Assembly: GCA_039707465.1 (NCBI GenBank)
Contig: CM077645.1
Coordinates: 163,856,003 to 163,920,002 of the forward strand
Direction: 5' to 3'
Length of the DNA: 64,000 bases
Source of the DNA: Rhabdophis nuchalis
Taxonomy: Eukaryota; Chordata; Lepidosauria; Squamata; Natricidae
Below the pieces are notes generated by a model. That model worked only from the letters and a program-made list of their open reading frames with translations, had not been told where the DNA came from and made no database searches. Of the stretch, positions 10,901-23,649 are shown piece by piece. A program made the translations under genes and the position numbers. Position 1 is the stretch's first letter, and the number at the start of each line of letters is the position of its first letter.

Positions 10901-10990
10901 GTCTTTGTTGTTTTTATTATGCCTGTTCACCGCCCTGAGTCCCGCAAGGGAGAAGGGCGGTATACAAATTCAATAAACATTAACATTAAC
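10901..10990 (+). mobile_element. CR1/L2-group LINE 3' tail (right part of split element)
   Basis: Begins with the second copy of the 15-bp duplication (10901-10915), then resumes the LINE 3' end: TTCACCGCCCTGAGTCCCGC, GAAGGGCGGTATACAAATTC, and an (AACATT)n tail. Confidence 0.88.
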
Positions 10991-12600
10991 ATTAACAACA
11001 TCAACCTTGAGGGGCATATTTAGCTGAAACAAAATTTCAGTAACTGAGGGTATTTTTTTTGAAAGAAATTATTTATACATTTTTCTTTAACATACCTGAG
11101 TGCTTTGTAAACAGTGTACTGTCTGAGTCAATTTAGTTATATATATTAATACTAATAACAATATTATTTACTTGTACATAGTGGTATTCTTCCAACTTCT
11201 AATTTCTACCTGTATTATCTAACAATTAATAAAACAAATCCCATGTTGAAAAATACTGTATCTTCTTTATCCTTTATCTTTAATGTTAACTTATCCATTT
11301 CCGCACAATCTAATATTTTTTAAATTATATTTTCATCTGTAGGAGTTTCCTCATTTTACTAGTGTTGTGGAAACACTGAGAGTATTCTTGAAATAGGACC
11401 TACCATTTCTACTCTGATATAATATACTTGCTCTTATATCACTATCTAACGTTTAGAGTAATCAGTGTTGCTCTTTCCTTTTTCTTCTTAACACAAAACA
11501 GATCAATAGTGTTAAGTCCTTTTTTGTTGTTGCTCTTTCAGTTACAAGAGCATTAGGGCTGAGGAGGGACAGCAAAGTTCTTTAAGAGGCTGAGTAAGAT
11601 CATCACTGAGGTGAGATTCGTTGTTAATTAATACTTCCCAAGCTCCATGCAGCGGCCTAGCCATCCACTGTACAAAATCTGGATTCCCAATCTCAGTTCT
11701 CTTGGGATCTCAGTTCTCTTGGGATCGCTTTCCTCATTTTTTTAAAAAAAATGTAATTTTCCTTTCAGTGGTTAGCATAAATGAAGGCCTTATTAGCTTT
11801 CAGCAGATTCTATTGTAAGTATGGTATTCAAGTGGTGAAAAGTGTCACATGAACTGCACATTCTGTACATCACTTAATACTGGACAAAGACTTCCTGCAG
11901 TCTCTTGCAGCTAGTGGACTGGCTTCAACAGTCATCTCCATGTGAGTGTCTGTGTGCATAAGAGTTATAACTCTCCATAATATGCACTATTATGCAGTAT
12001 GTCAATCGATCAACCAACCTGAACTGACCCGACAATAGCTACATTCTCTCCCTTCTCCCAAGCAACAGTTATTGAAAACCAGCATCGAGAGTCGCTTGTA
12101 AAGGATATTATTGCTGAAGCTTTATAAATGTTTTACATAAATATTGCCCTTGGAGAAATCATGCTCTAAAAAAAATGCAGGGGCTGGTAAAGGAGACGGA
12201 TTTCCGCCGCTAGTAGTTCCACTCTGTTATCAGCTAATCAAATAATGTCATATTATTACCACAACCTATTTGTCCTCTAATTTATGACAGATTAAAATGA
12301 ACTGAATTTCATGAAGGGAGTGTTTTATTTCACTGTGGGAACAACTCCAAATTCAGCTCTAAATTCAGTTCAAAGTACTGATTTTAACCTTTGAAACTCT
12401 ACATAATGGAAACCTAAATTATCAAATTACACTCTTATATAAACCTCTGCGTATTGTATATTCGTGTACAGTAAAATGGATTTTTTTTTTGTTCTGAATG
12501 CAAGGCTTATGGAGATGAGGCAAAGTCTGAACTAAATATTTATACTTTGATGTTTTGATGAAAACAATATTTCTTAAAGCACAATTGTGTGTATCAAGTT
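10991..12600. other. AT-rich unique DNA
   Basis: About 1.6 kb. A 15-bp phrase TCTCAGTTCTCTTGG repeats at about 11692-11724. No other structure was found. Confidence 0.45.
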
Positions 12601-12601
12601 C

Positions 12602-12741
12602 TGTGGAGTCCTTGATGCTCTCTTAGTTGTTTTCTTGCAGATATTTCATTACCAAACTGCTAGCACTGATGATGTTACCAATTTTGGTAATGAAATGTCT
12701 GCAAGAAAATAACCAAGCTCAAAGAGCACCAAGGACTCCGT
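12602..12741. repeat. Fold-back repeat
   Basis: Left arm GTCCTTGATGCTCTC then GTTTTCTTGCAGATATTTCA; right arm TGAAATGTCTGCAAGAAAAT then GAGCACCAAGGAC. The arms are imperfect inverted copies around a short centre (CTGCTAGCACTGATGATG). Probably a fold-back MITE; no clear target duplication seen. Confidence 0.7.
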
Positions 12742-12835
12742 GGTTCAACCCTGAGATACAAATAGTCTCTTCTTTCAGTACATCAAGTTGTATTAAATAG
12801 GAATCAATAAAAATTAAATCCTTCATTAGTATTTT

Positions 12836-13193
12836 TTTAAAGATTTTTTTTATTTTTAAACATATAAAAACAAACAAAACACAATACATGCATAAAACTT
12901 TCCTCAATTTCATTAGACATGTCGTTTGGTTACAAGCTTTTGTGCATCAATCTTTACAATTGCATATACAATCACTAGTTATCCATCAAACATAGCTAAA
13001 TACATCACTATCATTGAGAATTATGTATTTGATTACCATTACTATTCCTTCATTTTAAACAAATCTTATTCCCTTAACTCCTATTTCAAAACAATAAGTC
13101 TTCACACAATCTTTTTCTATTGTTCTTACAAAACAGTGCACTTTTTATCAATTTATATTGTACATCATTATTTTCAATTATACATAATATGTT
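12836..13193 (-). mobile_element. 5'-truncated L1-type insertion
   Basis: Flanked by the 14-bp duplication TTCATTAGTATTTT at 12822-12835 and 13194-13207. The left edge is T-rich, i.e. an A-rich tail with AATAAA on the minus strand. About 358 bp of AT-rich 3' sequence and no coding remnant. L1 is inferred from the long A-starting duplication and tail. Confidence 0.7.
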
Positions 13194-13369
13194 TTCATTA
13201 GTATTTTGAGTCAATATGTAAGTTGCAAATAGGTGAACAATGTGACTATCAATGTTACTGTTGATTGTAGCCCTCAGGGGGCTGATAGTAGTAGTATCGA
13301 TTGATTGTCTGATGAGAATTGGGAATGATTAAAATCAGAATAAGCCTGCAAATGTGAGAAGAACTTTAT

Positions 13370-13761
13370 CTGTGATGCTGAACCTATGGCACGCATGCTG
13401 GAAGTGGCATGCAGAGCCATCTCTCTGGGAATGCAACTCATCGCCCATTGCTTTTCTGGGTTCTGGGGTATTGACAAGCTGGTCTTCACATGTGCATGCA
13501 TGCCAGAAACTGGAAGACCAGGTTGCCAGTGTGCATGCATGCACCAGAAACTGGGAGATCATCTTCCCATCATGTGCATGTGCATTGGGTGGCTGCTCTT
13601 CTGGTTTCCAGAGCACACATCTGTACCAGTCAACTGGTCTTCACATGTGCATGCACGCCAGAAACCAGAAGACCAGGTGGCCAGTGCACATGCTCTTCCA
13701 GTTTCCGGCACATGCAGGCTCCTGTTTTAGCTCTCAATGCCAAAAAGCTTCACCAACACTG
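13370..13761. mobile_element. Non-autonomous hAT, family 1
   Basis: Left end CTGTGATGCTGAACCTATGG; right end CACCAACACTG. Flanking 8-mers AACTTTAT and AACTATAT match at 7 of 8. The interior repeats a GTGCATGCATG/CAGAAACTGGAAGACCA phrase, producing spurious frames of 90-183 codons. Confidence 0.82.
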
Positions 13762-13764
13762 AAC

Positions 13765-13799
<35 letters not shown>
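13765..13799. repeat. (TAA)n LINE tail
   Basis: About 10 units, abutting the LINE below. Confidence 0.85.
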
Positions 13800-14230
13800 T
13801 TTAATACTTATAAACCGCACCCTCTCCCCACAGGGACTCGGGGCGGTGCACAGGGAGAATAAAAACAATAACTATATACAACATTTCATATTAAAAATAA
13901 ATTAAACAATACCTGTGTTAAAATACCCATTAAAACTAACTAAACTAAAAATCCCCAATAAACCCAAAAACAGAGGAGTAACTATCCCAGGCCGGCAAGG
14001 CAGAAAAAGTGAGTTTTTAGTTTAAGACGGAAGGAGCAGAGGTCCGTGGTGGTCCTAATGTCGGGGGGGAGGTCGTTCCAGAGGGCTGGGCCCGCCACAG
14101 AGAGAGCCCTTCCCCTGGGTGTCGCCCGCTGACAGAGTCTAGTGGACGGCACCCAGAGAAGTCCCTCTCTGTGGGAGCGAATCGGCCGTGAGGATGTATG
14201 AGGCAGGATCCGATCCTGCAGATATGTACT
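13795..14230 (-). pseudogene. CR1/L2-group LINE, ORF2 C-terminus and 3' UTR
   Basis: The minus frame from about 14223 to the stop at 13982 encodes YLQDRILPHTS, RPIRSHREGLLWVPST, RGRALSVAGPALWNDLPPD and RLKLKTHFFCLAGLG, the same C-terminal tail as the 8535 and 49740 copies. The 3' UTR follows with the CGCCCCGAGTCCCTGTGGGG module and a (TAA)n tail. Truncated at its 5' side at almost the same ORF2 codon as the other two copies. Confidence 0.85.
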
Positions 14231-15194
14231 ATTCAGCTGTTTTTCAATGAAGCTAGCATACTTTGGCACATTTTGTTTTGTTTATTTTTAAAATAATTAT
14301 TGGCTAGTTTGTCAGTGTAATGTACCTTTTTCAGCATGTCATGTGAGATACATCTTTTTTCCTGGACAAACCAAAAGAAAAAAGAAAAACATTTGCCAAG
14401 CCCTTATATTGAATCCATATGTTCTCTCTTTGAGTCCAGCAGGACTTTTACCAAAGAATTATGATGATTTATGTGCAGTGCTTTTCGGATAAGAACTGCT
14501 GTTCACTGGAGACTGAACTTAGATCAAAAAAACTCATTTAATTTAGGACCATTAGTTTTCCCTTGAATAAGATTGATGTAGACCAATGTCCACTAAATAT
14601 GAACTGAGGACACACTGTGGATGGAATGCAAATGAGGAAATTATAGACCGAAAAAATGAAGTCTAAGAATGTAGTTGGACATTTTATTTAGATTATATGT
14701 TCCATATCCAATGGGGAAAGATCACATGGTCTTCAGCTGCAGGACCCCAAAGGCAAAGGAAAGAAGCTTCCAAAAACTATGATATGATACTGCAATTGCA
14801 TATCCAAAATGCATGGCAATGCTATGGAACAACTGTGCTCAGCATACTATGCTAGCAGCATGCTTTGTAACAATTGATTTCATTTAGATGAATGTATTAA
14901 TCCAGGGAATCTTTGTCAGGATACAGTGACCATATTGCCCTGTATTTGGGTCAGATGACTATGGGGAAAAGCATCACAAATATTTTTTTCTGACAAAGAT
15001 GCTCCTTGCTAAATCCACTGAACTGACTAGGGACATAAACCTGTGACTTTATAGGTCCATGTTTAAATCTAATTAGCTCAGTTTCTCTGAAATGTACTCC
15101 TTATTACAATTTTAAGGGCAAGCAAAGCAAAATTTGCAAAATGCCCTTGATATAATTAACCAATGGTTGCTAAATATCTACAAAAGGTTTCCAC

Positions 15195-15197
<3 letters not shown>
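14231..15197. other. Unique DNA
   Basis: AT-rich; no repeat or coding signature recognised. Confidence 0.45.

Positions 15198-15198
<1 letters not shown>

Positions 15199-15285
<87 letters not shown>
15199..15285. repeat. (CT)n microsatellite
   Basis: About 43 uninterrupted CT units, a pure polypyrimidine tract. Confidence 0.97.
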
Positions 15286-15290
<5 letters not shown>

Positions 15291-15489
15291 GTTCAGGAAA
15301 TTATTGTGACTGATGTTGACCACCTTCAACACAGAAAGGTTTTGTTGTGAGGAAAATGCTTATCAAGAGCAAAACCAAAGCATTTGGACCTAAAAGCAAC
15401 AAAGGAAACTTTATGAAAAATACTTACAGTGATTCACCCTATATAAGTATATGTTATGGGACTGCCCCACCCTACCCATGCTAACAGAA

Positions 15490-15895
15490 GGGACGTGCAT
15501 GCTACAGATTTCATTGGTCAAGTAATTCTATGTGACAGGGTCTAGGAGAAGAGCATTTTCTGCAGTGGCTCCAGTCCTCTGGAACATTATGTATCTTGAG
15601 GTGAGATCTGCTCCCCTTTTGGCTTTCTCAAAGGGCCTAAAGACCAGGCCCTGCCAATGGGCCTGAGGCACCAATCGGGATGTGTCATACTGGAGGAGAT
15701 TATTAGATTGAGGTAAGATTATATCTCCACCCGGTGTATATCTTGCTCACTTTCTTGTCAACTTTGTCAATTTTAATGTTAATTTTAATATTTATTATTT
15801 GAATATGTTTTATCTTAATCCTTTATTTGGTTGCAAGTTGCCTAGAATTGCTTGTAAGTGAGATGGGCGATATATAAGTATAATAAAGAATACTA
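15490..15895 (+). mobile_element. Diverged CR1/L2-group LINE 3' end
   Basis: A decayed ORF2 terminus (GTCTAGGAGAAGAGCATTTT with GCTCCAGTCCTCTGGAAC, compare RRAFSAVAPVLWN), then an AT-rich 3' UTR and GATGGGCGATATATAAGTAT with an A-rich tail. Confidence 0.7.
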
Positions 15896-18800
15896 AATAG
15901 TAAATAAAATTTGTAATGACATTGGCACAAATAGCTAACAACAGCAGAAGAGGAAGGGTTTTCCTCATAATGGCACTTTAGGATGGGCGGTCATTAATTG
16001 TGACCTCAACTGAGTTTGGTTTATTTTGGTTATTTATTGTTACATATGGCTCAAATTTATAATGGTCCCCCTTTGAACATTTGTTGCTCAGACTGGCATA
16101 TCTCCAGGAATGCATCCTGGCTTGAAATCTGATATGATACTACAATCACAGCTTTCCTTCTACCCTGCTGGCTTATCTTCTTCACTGCTATGTTTATCAA
16201 CTGGCTATGTCCAGCAGAGAATATTGATATAAAATAGCATAAACAATCCAAATAGATAAAGGAATTCAATGATTCTGTTGCAAATACTCTTTTCCTCCCC
16301 ATATAATCCCCTTCCTAATAATGATCCTACTTAATAATGATCAAATATTGCCTAATAATCCTGCCTAATAATGATCAAAGGATGACATCACACAGGCTTA
16401 ATGAAGTTGCCCCATGATCCAATTGTTTGTTATTCTTTATGAAGAAGGATTTTCATTCAGTGGTAATATTGTTCCCCATCTTCTAAGGAGGAAAGAAGAT
16501 TTACTGTATATCTTTCATCTGAGCCCTTGAAGTCAGGACACAGCCTGTGTGAAAAGATTGATCAAAAGCTTTTAAATTCCATCTGGTAGGGTATGAAGTC
16601 TTTTGGTAGGTAGAGACAATTCTTAAAGGCAATGTTGGAAAAATTGGACACTGCAGATTAGAGTGTAGATTGTTAAGCTTGTCTAACCTTCTTTGATGGG
16701 CGCTACAGAGACAACACAAATGCACTAGTCAGAACCTGGAGGATTCCCATGTTAAAGAGGACATGAACATCTCCTACTTTTTCTCGCATACTATTTTCCA
16801 AGGATGGAATATGGGATGAGCCCTGAGTTTAGAAAAGGATTTCTAGGAATTGATTGCTAAACAGAAGCAAAGTTATCATTAATTATGGGTCCTTGGGGTC
16901 AGTCTTCAAGATAGATAAGTAATTTGTGTGCATGTTATTTAATAATCAACCTGCAATTCTGAGCCAAGGTGAGATCCCTCTGTAGACCTGCTGAAAGGAG
17001 AAGAGAGGAGTCTGAAGTTCAAGTTAAAAAGTGGCTGCTGTTTAAATTGCTGGTTAAAATAAAACTCTAACTCTCTAAGAAAAAGGGTCAAAGAGTTAAC
17101 AATTGGGGTATGGATATGTAATTTACATCCTGTAGATGTATAGATGACATCTATATCTAGAAGCAATTAAAATATGTAACTAAATTATGTGTTGCCTCTT
17201 TTATGTGGACATTTACTTCCAATTATCTATAATTATGTTGGCTTATGCACATTATATTTTTTCAGACTACAGTTGGTTTTGATTGCATTTGATTAAACAT
17301 ATTGTTCATAACATTTACTATTGATATACAATTTTATTTTCATCATGTAATTACAGAGAAACAGATAATGAGAATATCTGGCCTAGACACCTGCAAAATC
17401 CTCTTTCCATCTATGCCTGTGCAGTTAAATTATAGATAAGCTAAATTCCTACCTACAGTTGTTCTGTTATTTATACTAATGAGTGTTGCACGCACAGGCT
17501 ATGCCATTTGAATAAATACTTCCATTGTCTCCAGGGGTCTGTGGATCATGATTCAGAAAAACAAAAGACAGGTTTAATTGTAGCAGACTTTATCTTCTTC
17601 TACATGGTTTAATCTAAACCTACAAAGCTTTCATTCTCCTTCAATTAAGAGTGAAATCTAGTCACTTATTCTTAGTATTACTACATTTTTTAATAAATGC
17701 ACATTTAGTTGCTTATATTAAAGAGTAATTATTTATTATTAAATTCAGGATTAGTTTAATGAAGTATGTACTAATATGCAGCAGATTGTTCCAGCACAAC
17801 TTCTGGTTTTGGGAATTTCTCCCTGAAATTAATAATATGCATTTTGCCATTCCCAACCAATGATCCTGATCCAGAACTTGACGTTCTTTCATATCTTCCA
17901 ATCCACTTAATCTATATCCTTATATATATGTAGCAGATGACCAGACTGATCCTTAGGAAGGAATCAGACACCTAATCAGTCATAAGTCCCTTCGTGCTTA
18001 CAAGAGATCTATTGTAAGTCCAGCCCACCATGAATTCCTTATTTACTGCCAAACTACTTTGACCATTACTAGTTCAGATTCTTGTATACAGTTTAAGTTT
18101 ACAATAAATCTTTATACCCATTTGAACTGCCTGGATCTCTCAATTTCCTTGCCCCTTGATAATATAGCTGGTATAACAACATTAACTAGGAACATCTAAA
18201 CATCTGGGAGCTCACATTATTCCTTTGGCATGAGTACCCTATTATTTCTATAATGTTTGATATCAATATTAACCAAGTCAAGAATAAGTTTAATATTGAA
18301 ATGAACTGAGAGGGGAAGGAGACCCAGATCTAAGTAATTTTGAAGTGATCATTCACTATTTTAAATAAAAACAATCTATGAAAGAAAGAAAGAATGCCCA
18401 CTCACAAGCCTTTCCTTGATAAAATGTGTAGACCATCACGTCACTCACTAACCTACTGCTATATTGTGGCATCTGAAGCATTAGAATTCATTACAGAATA
18501 TTCCTTGGAAAGAAAAGAAAGAATAAAAGATAAAAATATCCTGGGAGAATAATATGAACGAAAAGAAAAGTATATAATTTGTCTTGATCTCTTTGGAAGT
18601 GAGGTCAAATACTAACATACAATTATATCAATAGCAAAATACTAAAATACAATTATGTAAAGAAATAATAAATAGTATCACTATTAAAATTGATAAACTT
18701 AGGCCCGAGAATTCAATGTTCTCTTTGAGCACTATTGCCCTAAAGTTTATTTTATATTCTTCTTTACATAGCATTTTTGAAATCAATATGAGTAATATCT

Positions 18801-19264
18801 CACTATTCTAACATTTTGCTAATTTAGAAAAATGCAAATTGATGATAGCTCTTTGATTTTTTCTTCTGCTTTCAAAATCTTCTCTAATGCCTATGAAGTA
18901 TTCAGGCCCATGATGTATTCAGAGATAAAGAAACTAATTTTCATTAATTTATGTGTTCGTCACATCCAGTTATGTTAAATGTTCAAAGGCATTACTTACT
19001 TTTACCCCAAAAATATTTCACCTCTCAAAAGTAATATTCAATCAACATTTAATTCACAGGATGGCAGTTAATGCAATGGCAAGATTGCTTCATACTGATT
19101 TATAGTAGAAAGATAAAGTAAGGCATCAAGATCTCTCCCATGCAGTATAAATATTTTATATTTCACTGCTCTTGTTTTCATATATTACTTTTCACAAAAT
19201 AGGAATGAAACATTCTTAGAAAAGATTTGATATTGTGTGATTTCCTCCCCCCACTTCTATAATA
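15896..19264. other. AT-rich unique DNA
   Basis: About 3.4 kb with no recognisable transposon, exon or RNA gene. Only short A- or T-runs and scattered frames below 90 codons. Confidence 0.45.
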
Positions 19265-19269
19265 AGGTT

Positions 19270-19900
19270 TTTATTAGCCCAGAAGCTTCATGTAAATATA
19301 AACAAGAGAGGAAAAAGTACCAAGCCTCATAGCATCCCACAGAGGAGGAGTCCAGGCTGGACCTTTGCCCCCTCTAAACATAATTGAAAATGGCCATGGA
19401 GGACATGAAAAACCAGCAGAAAACTGGGTTGCCTATCCTCAATTCCAGGAGCCACTTCATGAGTATATACCATGATCAATAATAAGAGACATCAAGAAGA
19501 ACAAGGCTGGACAAACCATTGTCATCCCACTGCCAACAAAAGTCATCCAAGAATATGATCAATGTCATCTCAGTCCCATACCCAGGCCTGAATTATGATT
19601 GGAAAGCATCCGCATAATCTGTGTCTTCCAGGGCTCAGAAGCTCAAAAGACCACCTTCTTTATGATCTTCTCTAAAAAGGGAAACTTGGAAACTGGATGG
19701 TAGAGTCTAGCAATAGCTTCTTGAGGAAGAAGCAAACCATTGTTTCCTTAAGGGATGGTGAAGGAATTACGGTACCCACTACAAGAATCCAACCACACAT
19801 CCCTTCCCCTTGACAAACTAAGAAGGGGATAGATATAATTCCTGTATCTACATGAAGGTATGGATGTTTTCAACTTTTTATCACCCTGCAAGTCAACAGG
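19270..19900 (-). pseudogene. Old L2-like LINE reverse-transcriptase fragment
   Basis: Translated in pieces on the minus strand it resembles the L2-type RT core. A FRPGYGTEMTLIIFLDD-like segment (about 19600-19540) corresponds to the region before the first catalytic motif, then SLVLLDVS (motif A region), and a segment matching the position of the 'CGVPQGS' motif near 19350. Stops and frameshifts throughout mark it as ancient. In intact elements this domain copies the RNA at the nicked target. Confidence 0.6.
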
Positions 19901-20809
19901 AAATCAGTATAAAGTTGAAAATATTATATTTATGATGTGTACTTTATTAAAAATAATAATTTGGATCAAATATATTTTCAAACTATTCCTGAAAGATAAA
20001 AGAAAAGAATGCAACATGAGATTCAATAGCTAAATAATAAGAAACTATGGGCTCAGCAAAACTTATAATTACAGAATGGATTGGCATATGACATCATCAC
20101 ACAAATGCCACAGTTACATACTAGTATCTCAACACCTGAAGCAAGTAATAAAGTATGTATGATGCATTATCATGCATGTGCCATCTTTTGTTTTCCCTCG
20201 TCTTACTATGGATGACCTTAGCTGAGCTGGAACAGTTGTTCACAGATTGTAATTTATATTCTGATGTCATTAAATTTTATATCACTTTAAATATGACATT
20301 ATATTTAACAACCTCCAGCTCTAGGTGGTGCCAGCTCTATAATTCCAAATTGTGACATTTCCTCCCTCAGTCCAAATTGGACAATGATTTTGTATTAATG
20401 ACCCACATAATAATTTTTAAATGTCACCATGGAGCAAAAATACCTCTCCTATTACTGTAATATATTCTAGTGTTGTAATCTCTTAGGATTATGCAGCCTG
20501 ATATATTTAGTTGGGAATTTAGATGTTATAAAAGAAGGTCATCCTGAAGGATGAAGAAATCACTTCAATGAATGGGCCTTTTTTAGATGCATGAAAACTC
20601 CCAGATTATGTCATGCAGTGAATCTATTGTCATGATTTAAACCCCAATATCGTATATTTGGTTAGCCCTTTTCATGACATCTGAAAAGAACAATTAATAC
20701 CTAGGAGAGGTATTTTTACTCACTTAATATATATGCAATTTGTTGACATTTAAAAATGATCATGTGCACCCTCAATACAAAATTATTGTGGTGTTAGGTT
20801 CCCTGATGG
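19901..20809. other. AT-rich unique DNA
   Basis: Nothing recognised. Confidence 0.4.
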
Positions 20810-21900
20810 AGGGAATGGCACTTCCTGCTTGAAAGAGATGGAAGTTTACACTCTCCTGAAGATGGCATCCTTGTAAACAACAGTTTTCAATAACTATCAT
20901 CTATTTTCCAACCTTCCCTTTTTGGAAAAGGTTATTGAGAGAGTGGCCAGTCTGCACTTCATGAAAATCCAAGAAAATTGATTATCTAGACAAGTTTCAG
21001 ACTCGGATTTAGTGCTGAGAGCTTTGATCATGTTTGTAAATAACATGTGGCCAAATGGCATATCCAAACTTGTGTTCCTTTATCTTTCAAGTTTTCAGTA
21101 TCTTTGACCATGATTTGATCTGACAGCACTCTGAGTTGCCTTTATTATGCCATGGCATCTAGTGAGGCAATGGAAGTCTAAAAGTCTTTTATTATGATGG
21201 AATACTATAACAGAATCTTGCAAATCTGATTGTGCTTTAAATTTCTCCCTCCTTATACTCTGGTAAAACTAAGGAGGTGTCTATCTGAGTCTGACCCTCC
21301 TTTCCTTGGATTTGGTTGGCCACGAGTTGTGTCTTTTCTCCTGTTGATCTTTGAACAATTTGGATTTTCTCTGCCAAGGTCATTTTCTTTAATCCTCTAG
21401 AGATCTTTCTGGCCTCACATTTCCTGCTCAGTGAACAAGTGGCAGCTGTAGGCAGGAAGGCCTTTGCACAGTTCTGACATGTCAGTTATCCTTTTGTAGA
21501 TCAGGAAATTCTTCAGACCATCAGCCATACCCTGGTCACCTTACTGCTTAACTACTGCAAATCAGTCTACATGGGCCTGACCTTGAAAATCATTCTGAAG
21601 TTTTAACAGACCTGTTGTAGAAAGGTAGGAAGTGATAGCATGCCTCAGAATGTCCAGTCTGCTTCACAAACTGCAATGGTTGCCTATTTGCCTCTGGACA
21701 TTATTTAAGGTGCTGGTCAGTACTTATCAAGCTCTGGTTACTTGAGGGTCTGCCTCTCTTCCGTAATATCTGCCAGGATGTTTCCACCCAGCACTGCTCT
21801 GGTTTCTTTCAATTAAAGAATGCCATCGATTGGGATCTTAGAAGTATGCTTTTGCTGTAGCAGCACCTACACTCTAAAAGGAGTGTCTGAAATTTCTTCA
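20810..21900 (+). pseudogene. Old L2-like LINE reverse-transcriptase fragment
   Basis: Plus-strand pieces follow the L2 RT order: LEKVIERVASLHF (about 20925-20965), FDHDLI (about 21105, equivalent to the motif around the second half of motif A), LLNYCKSVYMGL (about 21543-21580), LQWLPICLWTLFKVLVSTYQAL (about 21670-21740), and an AFAVAAPTL-like end near 21860. Many stops and indels. It lies on the opposite strand to the fragment at 19270, so they are separate insertions. Confidence 0.7.
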
Positions 21901-22275
21901 ATTAACACCCAACAGTAGTCTACATAGGACTGCTGTGAGCTGCGCAATCGTCAGAAGCTCTCACCCCCCTTTTAAAAGCATTTTTTCCTGCCTATTCACC
22001 TGAATTGGCAGGGGGAAAATGCTTTAAAAAGTGAAAAAAAGTTGACCATGCCCACCCAGTCACATGATCCCACCAAGCCATGCCCACAAAACCAAAACAT
22101 TGGTTTTTTGGGCAAAAAATGTAGATTTCCCCACTGGCCTAAGCTATCACACTCATAAACACAGAACTTGGTGAGTGCAGTGTAGTTTATAGAGTTATTA
22201 TTCATTGATTAAATAGTCCTATGATCTAGTGTTGTCATTCAGTTATCTGTCTATAAAGGTAATAGTAAAGTTTTG

Positions 22276-22578
22276 TCTGTCTAGTCACGTCTGACTCTAG
22301 GGGGGAGATGCTCATCTCCATTTCTTAGCTGAGAGAGCCAGCATTGTCTGAAGATGTTTCCATGTTCATGTCACCGGCATGACTATATGCCAAGGTACAC
22401 AGAATGCTGTTACCTTCTCACTGAAGTGGTACCTATTGATCTACTTGCATTTTAAATGCTAGGTGGGCTGGTGCTGGAGCAAGTAACAGGAGCTCATCCT
22501 GTTGTGTGGCATTTGGGTCTCAAATCTGGGCTGTCAGCCCAGTATTTTAACAGCTGTGACATTGCTCCCCTGGCCAGC

Positions 22579-22580
<2 letters not shown>
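22276..22580 (-). mobile_element. tRNA-derived SINE, family C
   Basis: Minus-strand element. On the plus strand the tail side reads GTCTGACTCTAGGGGGGAGA, the middle has CACCGGCATGACTATATGCC and TACTTGCATTTTAAATGC, and the degenerate tRNA-like head abuts the microsatellite at 22580. Family C ends in a phrase like CTAGAGTCAGGAAC. Confidence 0.78.
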
Positions 22581-22647
<67 letters not shown>

Positions 22648-22718
22648 ATCTATCTATCTATCATCCATCCATCCATCCATCCATCCATCCATCCATCCAT
22701 CCATCCATCCATCCATCC

Positions 22719-22789
<71 letters not shown>

Positions 22790-22790
22790 C
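22580..22790. repeat. (TATC)n-(CATC)n-(TATC)n microsatellite
   Basis: About 210 bp. A central block of about 15 CATC units (22661-22720) is flanked by TATC arrays. Two overlapping 150-codon frames are repeat translation. Confidence 0.97.
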
Positions 22791-23426
22791 TTGCAGATCT
22801 ACTGAAGTTAATTTTTTTCAAATTTCAATACAGCAAGCAGGGGAAAAACCTACTTCTGATTCTGAGGTCTTTAGTTTTATTGAAGAAAGGATGCAACAGG
22901 CACCACTTTGACTTTGAAACAACAACTACAAAGTATTTCAGCATGAGTGGAGCACAAACATAACACCTGTCCACTTCAAATCAAATCCTTCTGTTTGAGG
23001 AATGGTGCCACTGCTTTGTGGAGACAAGAGCTACATTTGTATCTCTGAGTGTTTTTGTCTTTCATTTGAAGCACAAAGCATCCAAACATACTCTCACATA
23101 CCGAATTCCTCTGTGCTGATTTGTTGCAGCCAGGAAAGCATGTATTCGTTTTGTTGCAACCCTCTTCTGATCCAAATTAGGAAATGTCACTGCTATGATT
23201 CACTTACTCCCTAGCAGATGGAGTGGAAATGTCATTGATCACTTTATAATCACTTCTTAGTTTTCCTTGCCAGATGTTTAAAAGATCCTGTACTTTTTGG
23301 GTGCTACATTATGAAATGGTCAAAATGTGCATTGCTGTGACAACTATACTTGCTGAATGTGATAGCTGAACGTCATGTTTCAATTAGTGTGATATTTCTT
23401 GGTCATGGGACATATTAAAATGGAGG
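22791..23426. other. Unique DNA
   Basis: Nothing recognised. Confidence 0.45.
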
Positions 23427-23434
23427 TCTCAATA

Positions 23435-23587
23435 CAGTGGTGGGTTTCTGCAGGCTCGCACCTACTCGCGAGAGCCGGTTGGTGAAATTTAGAGAACCGG
23501 TGAGAGGGGGTTCCACCGGCGTACCTGGAAGTAAATCTGGCCCACCGCTGCCAGTGACTCAACGGGAAGGAAAGGAAAGTAAAGGAA

Positions 23588-23649
<62 letters not shown>

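Noticed and set aside
10662..10976. Plus-strand Arg-rich frame of 104 codons
   Set aside because: Antisense to the GC-rich 5' region of the half-L1 and crosses its boundary into the LINE tail.
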